Origin: Bacteroidota bacterium
GTDB lineage: Bacteria > Bacteroidota > Ignavibacteria > Ignavibacteriales > SURF-24
Length of the DNA: 64,000 bases
Assembly: GCA_030706145.1 (NCBI GenBank)
Contig: JAUZPB010000006.1
Location: forward strand, 16,155-80,154
Reading direction: 5' to 3'
The position numbers and the translations under genes are program-made. Below the pieces are notes generated by a model that saw only the letters and a program-made list of their open reading frames with translations, ran no database searches and was not told the origin of the DNA. Below, piece by piece: positions 9,826 to 20,340 of this stretch (its first letter is position 1; every line of letters begins with the position of its first letter).

Positions 9826-11208
9826 ATGCCAACAAGTGTTCTTCAAGAATGTAATGACCTGATCAACAAAAATAATATTGAGGTTATCGATCTTAAGTGC
9901 ATAGACCTTTCCGGCCGTTTGCACCACATCTCTCTTCCGGTCTATCCTAATTTGCTCCAGAAACTATTGAATGAAGGCGTCGGCTTTGACGGCTCCAGCT
10001 ATGGCTTCAGTAAGGTCGAAAATAGCGATATGATACTTATCCCTGACCTTGAAACTGCTGTTATCGACCCCTTTAGAGATGCCCCGACTCTCAGCTTCTA
10101 TTCGCATATTGTACTAACAGATGAAAATAAAACTCCTTTTTCTCAGGACGGCAGATATCTGGCCAAGAAGGCAGAGCTGCTCCTTAAGGATGTAACAGGC
10201 GCCGATAAATCACTGTGGGGTCCTGAATTTGAATTCTATATCTTTTCAAAAGTTGAATACGATACAAGAACTGCCTCTTCATACTACAGGGTCGAACACG
10301 CAGAGGAGTTCTATAAGAAAGCATACCATGCTGCAAATCCTTTTGATGTCTATGATGATTTCCGCGATGAGGCTTCTAAACTGCTTCAGAAGTTCGGAAT
10401 CAAGGTCAAATATCACCACCACGAGGCAGGTGAAAGAGGCCAGCAGGAAATTGAAACATATTTTTCTGACCTGCTTTCAACTTCCGATAATATCGTGACG
10501 TGCAAATATGTCCTTTTCAACCTGGCCAGACAGAAGGATCTTTTTATAACATTTATGCCCAAGCCAATGTATCAGCAGGCTGGCAATGGTATGCACCTGC
10601 ACCTTTTCCTTACAAAAGAAGGTGAAAATGCTTTCTATAAAAAAGGCGAATATGGAAACATCAATGAGCTTGGAAGATTTTTTATCGGCGGTATGCTAAA
10701 GCACGGCCCGGCTCTCTCGGCTTTTACTAATCCAAGCACAAATTCTTATAAAAGACTTGTTCCAGGATTTGAGGCTCCTGTGGCAATGACATACGGGCAG
10801 GGCAACAGGGCCTCGGCTATAAGAATACCTAAATATGTTACTAACCCACAGGAGGTCAGGTTCGAATACCGCCCGCCTGATGCAACGGCTAATCCTTATC
10901 TCTGCCTTTCAGCTATGCTTCTTGCTGGAATTGACGGAGTTGTAAATAAGATCGATCCTGTAAAGGAAGGATATGGCCCGTTTGACAAAAATATTAATGA
11001 TGAATCCTTTAAAGATCAGATCCATTTCCTCCCTAGAAATCTTTCTGAAGCTCTGGATGCTCTTCAGGTTGATAACGATTTCTTAAGAATGGGTGGAATC
11101 TTTACAGATGATCTGCTTGACCAGTGGGTGAAACTAAAACAGGAAGAAATTAAATCGATTGGCACAATGCCGCATCCTTTCGAGTATAAAATGTATTTTA
11201 ACCTGTAA
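9826..11208 (+). CDS. glnA: Glutamine synthetase
   Basis: GFDGSSYGF, WGPEFEFYIF, NGMHLHLF, NPSTNSYKRLVPGFEAP motifs. Confidence 0.95.
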   Translation: MPTSVLQECNDLINKNNIEVIDLKCIDLSGRLHHISLPVYPNLLQKLLNEGVGFDGSSYGFSKVENSDMILIPDLETAVIDPFRDAPTLSFYSHIVLTDENKTPFSQDGRYLAKKAELLLKDVTGADKSLWGPEFEFYIFSKVEYDTRTASSYYRVEHAEEFYKKAYHAANPFDVYDDFRDEASKLLQKFGIKVKYHHHEAGERGQQEIETYFSDLLSTSDNIVTCKYVLFNLARQKDLFITFMPKPMYQQAGNGMHLHLFLTKEGENAFYKKGEYGNINELGRFFIGGMLKHGPALSAFTNPSTNSYKRLVPGFEAPVAMTYGQGNRASAIRIPKYVTNPQEVRFEYRPPDATANPYLCLSAMLLAGIDGVVNKIDPVKEGYGPFDKNINDESFKDQIHFLPRNLSEALDALQVDNDFLRMGGIFTDDLLDQWVKLKQEEIKSIGTMPHPFEYKMYFNL

Positions 11209-11310
11209 ACTTCTTAAATTTGAAAAGGCCCCCTCTCCTGCACTGAAAAAGGACAGGAGAGGATTGCCCTCTGTGTCTTTTTATTTTTATACCCATCCAT
11301 AATTTCTTTT

Positions 11311-11511
11311 TTAGCCATCATGTGCACGCATCATATCCTGTATCCATTCCAACTGCTCTTCCGCCGTAATTTCTATTACTTGCCAGTGGAAATCACAGCT
11401 ACCTCCAAGATAATCTTTAACAATGCTGTTAATCTTCTCTGTGTCTGTAATATCAATATCAGGGATATCAATTATCTCATCAACCTTTTCGGAGATTATT
11501 CTTATTTTCAT
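11311..11511 (-). CDS. Small acidic hypothetical protein
   Basis: 66 aa ORF in an otherwise non-coding stretch. Confidence 0.4.
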   Translation of the reverse strand: MKIRIISEKVDEIIDIPDIDITDTEKINSIVKDYLGGSCDFHWQVIEITAEEQLEWIQDMMRAHDG

Positions 11512-11639
11512 AAGTCCCCCGTGTCTTGTTTATAAATAATAAAGTAATCTTTCCCCGCTTATTCTGCAAAATTATTTTGTGCTAAAAAAGTACTAAAATG
11601 ATGGGGATTATTTTTTGCCCTAAAATGCTGCTGAACTTT

Positions 11640-11731
11640 TTGACAATTCAGGAGTCATAACTAATAAAGACTCCCAAATGCGTTCGCGTTGATCTCCAAC
11701 AAAGGCCTGCAGTGATGCAGGCCTTTGTTTT
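11640..11731 (+). ncRNA. Candidate small RNA (promoter-like TTGACA plus terminator, no ORF)
   Basis: TTGACA at 11640-11645, weak -10 around 11662, terminator ACAAAGGCCTGCA-gtga-TGCAGGCCTTTGT-tttt at 11699-11731. Confidence 0.3.
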
Positions 11732-12031
11732 AACTAATCTGTGACCGAAGATTACTTAAAATGACCACTTACAGTAAAAAATGCCCGCTAAAACAAATTC
11801 TCCGCCAACTCTTTTCTATTGGTTTATCTTTCTATTTTGATAGGATTCTCTAAAAAAACAAGGACTGCGATTAAATATAAATTCGAAAGTACGGAATCTT
11901 CTTTTTATTGACTTACAGATTGATGCTTCACCTAAAAAATGCTTCTTTTTCTAAAAGGTTCTCTTACCGCAATACGTTAAAGAAAATGAGAATAAATATT
12001 AAACCTGATAATAAACAATAAGTAAGGTATT

Positions 12032-13366
12032 ATGATGCATAAATTCACTAAATGGAAATATGCCGGCAATTCTGTAAAAAAAAATATCGAAGATAATAAT
12101 GAAATTCTGAATGATCCTGAAGAACTGGGAAAACGAATCGATGAGCTGAAAGAAGAATTAAAAGTGCCGACCCCTGGTTTCCTTCATCTCTCCAAAGGTG
12201 CCTTGTTAGTCAACCTTCTGGTGATTGTTATATCATTAATAATGGATCTGTGTTTTCATAACCTCCTTTCTTTTAGTCCAATTAATGAATCTATTGACAG
12301 ATCAGGCTCACCTTCAAAGGTTGCAGCCCCTGAATTCTTTATTCCTGAGGATCTGCATAAAAATAATAAAATAGTATATAACAAGACCTTAGATAGACTG
12401 GAACTTAATGAGCGCCTGCAAAATAGCGAAAAGGATCTGCTCGTTAAACTTAATCAGCCCTATCAAAAAGAAATTGAGAAACTCTGGAGCCGCTCCCACC
12501 CATTTGGCGATATCGATTTTAATCCTGCCAACGGGATTCTGATACCAATTCCTATCTTAGCCTATCTGATCTTTCTTGCTGTTGCCTTCAGGTGCTATCT
12601 GGTTATGGAAAATGAGTACAGACTTAACCGCATACCTGATCCGGATGCACTCGAGGAAATTGAAGGCTCATATAATAACTTGATAGATATAATAGGCTTT
12701 GGAACTCCTCTTCTGGGAGCGGCGATTCTTCTTTTAAGCGTGCTTGTTGGATCCTGGCTATTTGTTAACTTCTCTGTTCCTTTCGAAATAAAAGCTATTA
12801 TGGTACTTGTACTTTCAAAATCTTTTACAATGGTTACAGATAAAGTAACAGATGAATATAGAACCAGGATTTATAAAAAGATAAAAATAAAAGAACTTGA
12901 AGACGCACTGAAAGAACTTAGGGAAAATCTTCACAAAAATATTGCAGTTGAACGTGAAAAAGAAATTATTAAAAGGGAGCAGGAAAGACGTGCTTTCGAA
13001 GAAGAACAGATGATGCTTTTAAGAACTGCCATGCTTGCAAATCTTAATTATGACCCTGCAATACTGGATAGTTTTGAAAGAGCTATTAAAAACAACGCCC
13101 TCTTTACTGATCAGATATCCTCTAACCTAAAACAAATTGCTGAGATTAGCAGCCATCTGGAAAAAGCAGGTAAAATAACTCAGAATTTTTTGCTGGATCT
13201 AAGACCTTTTTATGAACTGACTAATACTCTTATTAGCGGATTAAAAGATCAGGAAGTACAAAAATCATTACAGAGACTTACTAGCTTTGCTAAATCACTT
13301 TCACCCGAGATGACAAAAAGAAAAACAAATCAATTTGTCGGCGATTCAATGTTCTCTGGAGAGTAG
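12032..13366 (+). CDS. Multi-pass membrane protein with cytoplasmic coiled coil, unknown
   Basis: Three to four hydrophobic segments, then long charged coiled coil and helical C-terminus. Confidence 0.75.
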   Translation: MMHKFTKWKYAGNSVKKNIEDNNEILNDPEELGKRIDELKEELKVPTPGFLHLSKGALLVNLLVIVISLIMDLCFHNLLSFSPINESIDRSGSPSKVAAPEFFIPEDLHKNNKIVYNKTLDRLELNERLQNSEKDLLVKLNQPYQKEIEKLWSRSHPFGDIDFNPANGILIPIPILAYLIFLAVAFRCYLVMENEYRLNRIPDPDALEEIEGSYNNLIDIIGFGTPLLGAAILLLSVLVGSWLFVNFSVPFEIKAIMVLVLSKSFTMVTDKVTDEYRTRIYKKIKIKELEDALKELRENLHKNIAVEREKEIIKREQERRAFEEEQMMLLRTAMLANLNYDPAILDSFERAIKNNALFTDQISSNLKQIAEISSHLEKAGKITQNFLLDLRPFYELTNTLISGLKDQEVQKSLQRLTSFAKSLSPEMTKRKTNQFVGDSMFSGE

Positions 13367-14389
13367 ATGACTAAGAAATTAGAAAAAGATACAAAATTTA
13401 TTCTCTACCAGGTCCTCTACATTATCATTATATCAGTAATGGTATATAAAGGTGCAGAATTGAACCTGAGAAAAGTTACTGAATCAGATGCCTCCGAGAT
13501 TGTTCCACGCTCTGATGTTGAAAAAGTTATTCTTGAAAGGGATAGGATAAAGGATTCAATTAAAGTACTTATTGAAAAGGCAATTTTTCTTGCAAGCGAT
13601 GAACAGGTCGCAAAGATAGCCGATATATTAAAAATTCAACAGATACCTGTACTTAAAAAAGAACTGCTGGATAAGGAAACTGAACTTGCAGCAATCAGAC
13701 AAAAAATCACATTAAATGCAGGCGCTATTGAGGGTCCGGCTAAAAGCTCATTTAATCCTTTTCGCTCTAAACTCTTCTTCGAAAATATGCTGATCTATCA
13801 GATGGCAAAAAATAATATCAAAAATCCATCTGATAGCATTTCTATAAAACTTGTCGATTTTGACAACCCATCTAAAGTAATATCTGAGATCCCGCCAAAT
13901 GCAGAGACTGAAATTATGATTCATCATGAATCTAAAATACTGGCCACCTATTTGGGTTACAAAGATACAATAACTACTATGCCTCTGCCTTCAATCGATG
14001 GAAAACAAACCTTTGTTCTTGATACAAGAACTCTTATTCAAACTATAGGTAAGAAAAGCATAATGGAGTTTAGATACACTTATCCAAAGGTTAAGCAGCT
14101 CAAATTCAAAGTTTGGACAGATCCAAAGTATCAGGATAAATGGGATTATGTGGCCGATACTGCGATTTTTTCAGGAGTAAATGAAGTAACTCTGAAGATC
14201 TCACTAAAAGAAGGATTATTGAACTCTGAAAACGGATTCAAATATTTTAGCCAGAAATTTGAAGAGGACTATTTTAGCGATGAGAAGAACCGCTATTTTA
14301 TTAATGTCCATATTGGATGTGAAGATGTTATCTCTGGTCAAGAAGCCAAATCCTTCAGTGTTCCTTTTTATTTTAAATCTTTTAATTAG
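13367..14389 (+). CDS. Single-TM anchored periplasmic protein, unknown
   Basis: N-terminal TM FILYQVLYIIIISVMVY then coiled coil and beta-rich C-terminus; ATG directly abuts upstream TAG. Confidence 0.75.
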   Translation: MTKKLEKDTKFILYQVLYIIIISVMVYKGAELNLRKVTESDASEIVPRSDVEKVILERDRIKDSIKVLIEKAIFLASDEQVAKIADILKIQQIPVLKKELLDKETELAAIRQKITLNAGAIEGPAKSSFNPFRSKLFFENMLIYQMAKNNIKNPSDSISIKLVDFDNPSKVISEIPPNAETEIMIHHESKILATYLGYKDTITTMPLPSIDGKQTFVLDTRTLIQTIGKKSIMEFRYTYPKVKQLKFKVWTDPKYQDKWDYVADTAIFSGVNEVTLKISLKEGLLNSENGFKYFSQKFEEDYFSDEKNRYFINVHIGCEDVISGQEAKSFSVPFYFKSFN

Positions 14390-14401
14390 ACAGAGGACAA
14401 A

Positions 14402-15562
14402 ATGAAATTCACGATTATCTTTCTGCTTGCATTCATCTTATGCCCCTATTTATTTGCGCAGGAACTGGAGCAGTCAAAATGGTATTCTATTAACCTGGGA
14501 TATGTCGACAATGACTCCTGTATCTATAAATTGCAGAACGAGGCAGGAATAATTCCGGTTGACCCAAAGGCTTATGTTGAAATTGATGTCAGGGATCAAT
14601 CCAAGGAAATTGTAAGAATTCTAGGAAGAACTTATCCTCTTGTAAGTTTCTCCCCAAAACTGCAGACCTCTATTCGCAAGCTGCCCGAATATGCAAAACA
14701 ACCCCTGGATTTTTATGTTACTTATACTTCTATTTTTACTAACGTAATAAAAAAGATAAAATTGAGAGATGTTATTAGCGAACCTAAAAATGACCAGAAT
14801 ACTCAGTTCCCGCTCAGGAATTTTGTTAATTCTTACTTTACACTTTTTGGCGGAGAAAGACTTGGAATTCCTTTGCAGATTGAAAATGGTATCGGAATTT
14901 CTTTTGGAATAGGTTCTCCTTATTCCGGAGCTCTGGAGACTAATCACTACGAGGTGAATTTTCATGTCCTTGGCGGATCAGTAGGACTTTTTAATTCTTT
15001 CGGCGATATTACAGATTTTACAAAAAGTAACAACCATAATAATATATATACTACGCTTGGTTTTCAGGCAAACTATATTTTCCCTCTATCAAATATTCTG
15101 GAATTCCAATATCAGAGAGTCATAAATGAATTATCCCAGTCATATAAAAATTCTATAATCGAAAAAACGGTTATGGTAAATTCCGATGGCAGTAAATTTC
15201 AGCCAAAGTTTATTACAGGTGAATATGTAAACTTTGAAATCCGCTATCCCATTCAGCTCTTTAATTCGCAAAGGGGTAAGGTATATATTGCTAGATATCA
15301 AAGGGAGATGTTTCTGGGTTTCAAGTTCTACGAGATGACCCTTGCAAATAACATTTTCGATTTCAGAGTAGACTATATGTTTAGCAGCACCGAACGTAAT
15401 ACGCAGATAAACACTGATCTTCTGGTCTCTAAGATTTTTTCCGGATTTGGAAGCAGAAATTTCGCATTCGGCCCTTCATTAAGTTTTTCAAAGATAAAGG
15501 ATAATAGGTTCGGTTTGCTTAAAGCATTTTTAAACTTAAGGGTTAAACTTTCAGATATCTGA
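14402..15562 (+). CDS. Secreted/outer-membrane protein, unknown
   Basis: Signal peptide MKFTIIFLLAFILCPYLFAQE; C-terminal half with alternating aromatic strands. Confidence 0.7.
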   Translation: MKFTIIFLLAFILCPYLFAQELEQSKWYSINLGYVDNDSCIYKLQNEAGIIPVDPKAYVEIDVRDQSKEIVRILGRTYPLVSFSPKLQTSIRKLPEYAKQPLDFYVTYTSIFTNVIKKIKLRDVISEPKNDQNTQFPLRNFVNSYFTLFGGERLGIPLQIENGIGISFGIGSPYSGALETNHYEVNFHVLGGSVGLFNSFGDITDFTKSNNHNNIYTTLGFQANYIFPLSNILEFQYQRVINELSQSYKNSIIEKTVMVNSDGSKFQPKFITGEYVNFEIRYPIQLFNSQRGKVYIARYQREMFLGFKFYEMTLANNIFDFRVDYMFSSTERNTQINTDLLVSKIFSGFGSRNFAFGPSLSFSKIKDNRFGLLKAFLNLRVKLSDI

Positions 15563-15688
15563 TTTGTCTTTAGCCCTTTATGCTAATTTGAACTAATTAG
15601 AAAAAAGCGTATTTTTCACCTTCGCTTCGTAAACTATTTGTTTTTAAGAAGATACCTACTAAAAGTTCGGGAAAAAATAAGGAAACCA

Positions 15689-16579
15689 ATGGCCTATTCA
15701 GGTGAATTAAGTGCTTTAGTGACTGCTATATTATGGTCTTTTACTTCATTGTGTTTTTCAGAAGCTTCTGTAAGGGTGGGGTCCCTTCAGGTAAATGTAA
15801 CACGACTCTTGATAGCTGCCTTATTTTTAATCTTAACTATCCTTTTAATGGGATTTCCTGTTAACCTTTCTTCTTCACAGCTTATTAATCTGTCGCTTTC
15901 AGGACTTATTGGACTTATCTTCGGAGATACATTTTTATTCCGCGCTTATCAGAATATTGGTGCAAGGCTGAGCCAGCTTTTAATGGCCGCTGCTCCTGCT
16001 ATGACTGCCATTTTGGCTTTCTTCTGGCTAGGCGAGGTCTTCTCCATCTGGGGAATTATTGGTATGATTGTAACTCTTGTTGGCATTGCAATGGTTGTTA
16101 TGGAGAAAAACGAAGTCCCTTCTTCAAAATACAAGATAAGTAAAAGCGGAATCTTTTATGGATTCCTTGGCGCTTTAGGACAAGCTGCAGGTCTTATTTT
16201 TGCAAAAAAGGCATTTGCAGAAGGTGATATAAACGGGTTTGTCGCTACATTTATTAGAATATTTGCTTCTATTATTGTAATACTTCCTGCTGGAATTATT
16301 ATTAAACGCTACAAAAATCCTTTCCGCATTTTTTCGAAAGATAAAAAGGCTCTGGGCTTTACTACCGCTGGATCAATACTCGGCCCTTACCTTGGAATTA
16401 CTTTCAGCCTTATTGCTGTTGCAAATACAAAGGTTGGAATAGCAGCTACTATTATGGCTACTTCTCCTATTATTATGCTTCCTATGATAAAGTATTTCTA
16501 TAAGGAAAAACTTTCCTGGAGATCTATTACAGGGGCATTTGTTGCAGTTGCGGGCGTTGCAATTCTTTTCTTGCGCTAG
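15689..16579 (+). CDS. EamA/DMT-family transporter
   Basis: About 10 TM segments, two internal EamA-like repeats; start M18 of ORF 15638..16579 preferred. Confidence 0.85.
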   Translation: MAYSGELSALVTAILWSFTSLCFSEASVRVGSLQVNVTRLLIAALFLILTILLMGFPVNLSSSQLINLSLSGLIGLIFGDTFLFRAYQNIGARLSQLLMAAAPAMTAILAFFWLGEVFSIWGIIGMIVTLVGIAMVVMEKNEVPSSKYKISKSGIFYGFLGALGQAAGLIFAKKAFAEGDINGFVATFIRIFASIIVILPAGIIIKRYKNPFRIFSKDKKALGFTTAGSILGPYLGITFSLIAVANTKVGIAATIMATSPIIMLPMIKYFYKEKLSWRSITGAFVAVAGVAILFLR

Positions 16580-16638
16580 TTAATCACGTTAGTTAATCAA
16601 ATGCCTCTGTAAAATTTGTCACCTGAATATTCTTATTT

Positions 16639-17934
16639 TTATTGGACTAATGCAGCATCGCTGTAATTAATCCTGAACTTCTTTAGGTCAGCTAAGTGCT
16701 TTCTTGGCCTGCTTAGTTCGTAGTTATAAATAACTTTCCCCAGGTTTGCAAGGAAAGGATAACCTATCTTATCATATTCATACTTGTCATCATTAAATAT
16801 CTGATCTTCATTTACGTAAATTACGGCAGTTAGCATAAACTCTATGTTTTTGTCCAGATCTACTACATAAGCATTATCTATCATAAAACCGTAGGCAAGA
16901 CCTATCTTGTTGAATATTCTGATGTTTCTTGGAATTGTGTCTTTGCTGTCTCCAAACATTAAGAACTTGCAGTAACTATCATATTCTTCCTTTGGATCAT
17001 AATGCGGATACTGGCTTTCTCTTGGGAGCATCGACATATAGCGATATAGAAATTCGTAATCATCTTTTCTAAGATTGAATCTTTGCGCCTTTGGAACATA
17101 TTCCGGAAAGATAATAGATTTTAATATACCCTGAAGTGACTCAACTGAAATATAGTTGCTCTTGTTGAAATTCTTGGGCTCTTTTATAAGGCTGTCACCT
17201 GAATAGTAGCCAATCCCTTTTATAGCAGATGGAAGATCGTTTTTATATTCCTCAGTGTTGACCTGTTCAGGCTGAGAATAAATTGTCTTTCCATCTTTAT
17301 TATAAAATGTAATTGGGTTAGTGTGACGGTTCTCTTCCTGGCTTAATGCAATGGAAACTCTATGAAACAGTCTTAAATCCTTAAAACCTCTTCTCCATAA
17401 CTGCTCGTTTAAGTATTTCTGTCCAAGAAACTCATATGTCCTGTTAAAAGCGTCGTTATCGCTTACAAGAAATATCTTCCTTATATACTGAGCTATCGAG
17501 GGAAGGCCATTCTGAGATGACTTGTCACTGTCGACTTTTGTCTGTCCTGAAAATGAACTGTCAATTCGTAAAGAAGTGTATTTGTTGAGTCCTTTAATGT
17601 GCAGCTCGTTTAATTTCTGGAGTGAAAGCACAGCTCCTGCAATTTTTACAGAGCTTGCCGGATAAAAGTATTTCTTAGGGTCAACATGGTACTTATATGA
17701 AGTAAATGATGGCCTGTTGTGCTTATCCCTGTTTATCTGAGTATATAATATCTGAATTTCATATTTGTCCGGATTTGCTGCTACTTCAGGAAACTTATCT
17801 TTGTTATTCCTTATTAAATTGTCCAGAAAGTTATCACTTCCTGAAGCATTTCTACCGTCCTGTGCAGCTATACTTATTGTTAGCAATAATAAAAATAAAA
17901 AAGCTAAAGCTAAATGATGTGTCCGCTTTTCCAT
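16639..17934 (-). CDS. Class A beta-lactamase-like serine hydrolase
   Basis: ASSVKIAGAVLSLQKL (SxxK), VSDNDAFNR (SDN), KIGLAYG (KTG-like). Confidence 0.7.
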   Translation of the reverse strand: MEKRTHHLALAFLFLLLLTISIAAQDGRNASGSDNFLDNLIRNNKDKFPEVAANPDKYEIQILYTQINRDKHNRPSFTSYKYHVDPKKYFYPASSVKIAGAVLSLQKLNELHIKGLNKYTSLRIDSSFSGQTKVDSDKSSQNGLPSIAQYIRKIFLVSDNDAFNRTYEFLGQKYLNEQLWRRGFKDLRLFHRVSIALSQEENRHTNPITFYNKDGKTIYSQPEQVNTEEYKNDLPSAIKGIGYYSGDSLIKEPKNFNKSNYISVESLQGILKSIIFPEYVPKAQRFNLRKDDYEFLYRYMSMLPRESQYPHYDPKEEYDSYCKFLMFGDSKDTIPRNIRIFNKIGLAYGFMIDNAYVVDLDKNIEFMLTAVIYVNEDQIFNDDKYEYDKIGYPFLANLGKVIYNYELSRPRKHLADLKKFRINYSDAALVQ

Positions 17935-18035
17935 AAATAGTTTGATAATTTATTGAGTAAAATATTTGGCGGTAAAATAATACCAGCCCAAATACAATCC
18001 AAGTAAATACTCAAAATATGGATGACATTTAAATT

Positions 18036-18551
18036 CTACTCTAGCTCCTTTGCTATCTTATTATAGGTCTGAAGATCACTTGAACTAAAACAAACAAAAA
18101 TTACCTTCTCTATTGTTGTATTAAGCCTTAAGAACTCCTTTACCTCTGAAATTGCAATTCTTGTGGCCCTGTCAATTGGGAAACCATAAATGCCTGTACT
18201 GATGGCAGGGAAGGCAATGGTCTTTAAGTTATTTGCTATTGCAAGCTTTAAAGAGTTTCTGTAACAGCTTCTAAGAAGTTCGTCTTCCTCGTAATTTCCT
18301 CCTCGCCAGACCGGTCCAACCGTATGTATAACATGCCTGGCAGGTAATCTATATCCACCGGTGATTTTTGCCTCTCCGGTCTCACACCCTCCTAATGTCC
18401 TGCACTCATCTACTAACCCTTTCCCAGCAGCTCTGTGTATCGCTCCATCTACTCCCCCTCCACCTAATAGACTTGGATTAGCAGCATTTACAATGGCATC
18501 TGCTTCAAGTTTTGTTATATCTCCCTGTAAGATCTGTATCTTTTCTGTCAT
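18036..18551 (-). CDS. Macro-domain protein (O-acetyl-ADP-ribose deacetylase family)
   Basis: [43 protein letters not shown]; start at MTEKIQIL preferred. Confidence 0.93.
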   Translation of the reverse strand: MTEKIQILQGDITKLEADAIVNAANPSLLGGGGVDGAIHRAAGKGLVDECRTLGGCETGEAKITGGYRLPARHVIHTVGPVWRGGNYEEDELLRSCYRNSLKLAIANNLKTIAFPAISTGIYGFPIDRATRIAISEVKEFLRLNTTIEKVIFVCFSSSDLQTYNKIAKELE

Positions 18552-18829
18552 TATTACTTCCTCTTTTGTCAGTTTGCTATTCTCAATCATCAAATTAAAT
18601 TACCTAAAAATTTTATATGTGCAAAATATGTTAAAATATTCACCAGTTAGGCGTTGAAAAAATACACACAAAAAAGAGCGATTATGTAAGGAAAATCAAG
18701 TGTTGAAGTTTCTATCATTTAATACTGATGAATATATTTACAAGGCGGATTTTTGCCCTTAATTAATACAATAAGCTTTTGTGAGCGTAAGTCCCTTATA
18801 AATAACAACTTAGGAAAAGAGTAGGAGCT

Positions 18830-19555
18830 ATGTCATGCTCTGGTATGCAATTTGCATCATATGTTACAAACAAAAACAACAACAAAAGGATTAATATCAT
18901 GGTCGCATTATTTGTTGTCTTCACATTTATAATTTTAATTGTGATTGACATTGTTGTACTAAAAGCACAAAAAAGGAAACATCCGGCATTTGCCGATGCT
19001 GCCAAAGCAGTTTTTAACAAGAATAGTCTTTCACTGCCCGAAAGGATATTTGTCTCCAAGGGGCATACCTGGGCAGAACTGGTCCCCGGAGGCTTTGCTA
19101 GAGTCGGTGTCGATGAGTTCGTTCTTAAATCTCTTGGGAAAATATCTGTTAATTACATTGCAAAAGAACAGACTTTAGTTAAACAGGGAGAGGTTATATT
19201 CCAGGGTACTTCCGGTAAGGGGTCCTTTAGCTTCAGATCCCCTATCGATGGTGTTATTCAGGATGTAAATAGGAACCTTACAAATATTCAGGACCCATAT
19301 AGAAACGACTGGGGAGTTATTATTTCTCCATCTAACTGGGCAGACAATACAAAGTCACTAAAGAACGGTCAAGCTTTAGTCTCCTGGCTCAAAGATGAGT
19401 TCTCAAGGTTAAAGGACTTTCTTGCAGTTAATTCGATGAATACTGAGCTGGCTGGCGTAACGATGCACGATGGTGGTAATATTATGGAAGGTGCTGTCAC
19501 TTATATGAAGGCTGAAGGCCTTAAGAATTTTGAAAATGAATTTCTAACCTTTTAA
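18830..19555 (+). CDS. Membrane-anchored GcvH-like lipoyl-domain protein
   Basis: N-terminal TM then GcvH-like fold (KGHTWAELVPGGFARVGVDEFV...GEVIFQGTSGKGSFSFRSPIDGVIQDVN). Confidence 0.75.
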   Translation: MSCSGMQFASYVTNKNNNKRINIMVALFVVFTFIILIVIDIVVLKAQKRKHPAFADAAKAVFNKNSLSLPERIFVSKGHTWAELVPGGFARVGVDEFVLKSLGKISVNYIAKEQTLVKQGEVIFQGTSGKGSFSFRSPIDGVIQDVNRNLTNIQDPYRNDWGVIISPSNWADNTKSLKNGQALVSWLKDEFSRLKDFLAVNSMNTELAGVTMHDGGNIMEGAVTYMKAEGLKNFENEFLTF

Positions 19556-19566
19556 CTGAGGAATCA

Positions 19567-20340
19567 ATGGTCAAACAAAAGGGTATTTTGTACGATTCAA
19601 CTATGTGCGTTGGATGTGGAGAATGTTATTCGGCTTGTAAAAAACAGAACAAGCTTCCTGAGACTAATTCGGATTTCTTAAAAGACCACCTTTCTGCTAA
19701 TACTTATACTGTCGTTGAACAGCATGGCGATCTCTATGCAAGAAAAATGTGTATGCACTGCGCTGAGCCAACTTGCGCTTCGGTTTGCCCGGTAAAAGCT
19801 TTTGAAAAAACAAAAGAAGGCGCCGTTATTTATGACGCCGAAAAATGTATTGGCTGTAGATATTGTATGCAGGCCTGCCCTCATCAGATACCTAGATACG
19901 AATGGAGCCAGGTTAGCCCACGGGTTCGCAAATGCGTCCTTTGCCAAAATAGAATTTCTAAAGGTTTGCCTACGGCTTGCTCTGAAGCTTGTCCTACGGG
20001 GGCTACTATTTGCGGCGATTTAGATGACCTTAAAATTGAAGCAAAGAAAAGGCTATCTGAAGGCTCTGATAAATATTACCAGCATATCTATGGACTCGAT
20101 GAAGCCGGTGGAGGAAGTGTTTTAATATTAGCTTCTGTTCCTTTTGAAAAATTAGGCTACACTCCTAACCTGCCTAAACAACCTATGCCGCAGCTTACTA
20201 ACCGTGTAATGGAAAAAATCCCTACGGTTGCTACTGTTGGCGGACTGTTCTTAGGCTCAATGTACTGGCTTACTAAAAGAAAAAATGAAATAGCCAGAGA
20301 AGAAAAAGAAGCAAAATTCAAGAGGAATGAAGTAAAATGA
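19567..20340 (+). CDS. 4Fe-4S ferredoxin-type electron transfer subunit (HybA/DmsB/PsrB-like)
   Basis: CVGCGECYSACKKQ, CMHCAEPTCASVCPVKA, CIGCRYCMQACPHQIPR, CVLCQNR...CSEACPTGA; C-terminal TM. Confidence 0.92.
   Translation: MVKQKGILYDSTMCVGCGECYSACKKQNKLPETNSDFLKDHLSANTYTVVEQHGDLYARKMCMHCAEPTCASVCPVKAFEKTKEGAVIYDAEKCIGCRYCMQACPHQIPRYEWSQVSPRVRKCVLCQNRISKGLPTACSEACPTGATICGDLDDLKIEAKKRLSEGSDKYYQHIYGLDEAGGGSVLILASVPFEKLGYTPNLPKQPMPQLTNRVMEKIPTVATVGGLFLGSMYWLTKRKNEIAREEKEAKFKRNEVK

Noticed and set aside
18743-18757. Possible sigma-54 promoter AGGCGGATTTTTGCC upstream of the GcvH-like gene
   Set aside because: GG to GC spacing is 9 nt, not the required 10, and -24 consensus is poor.
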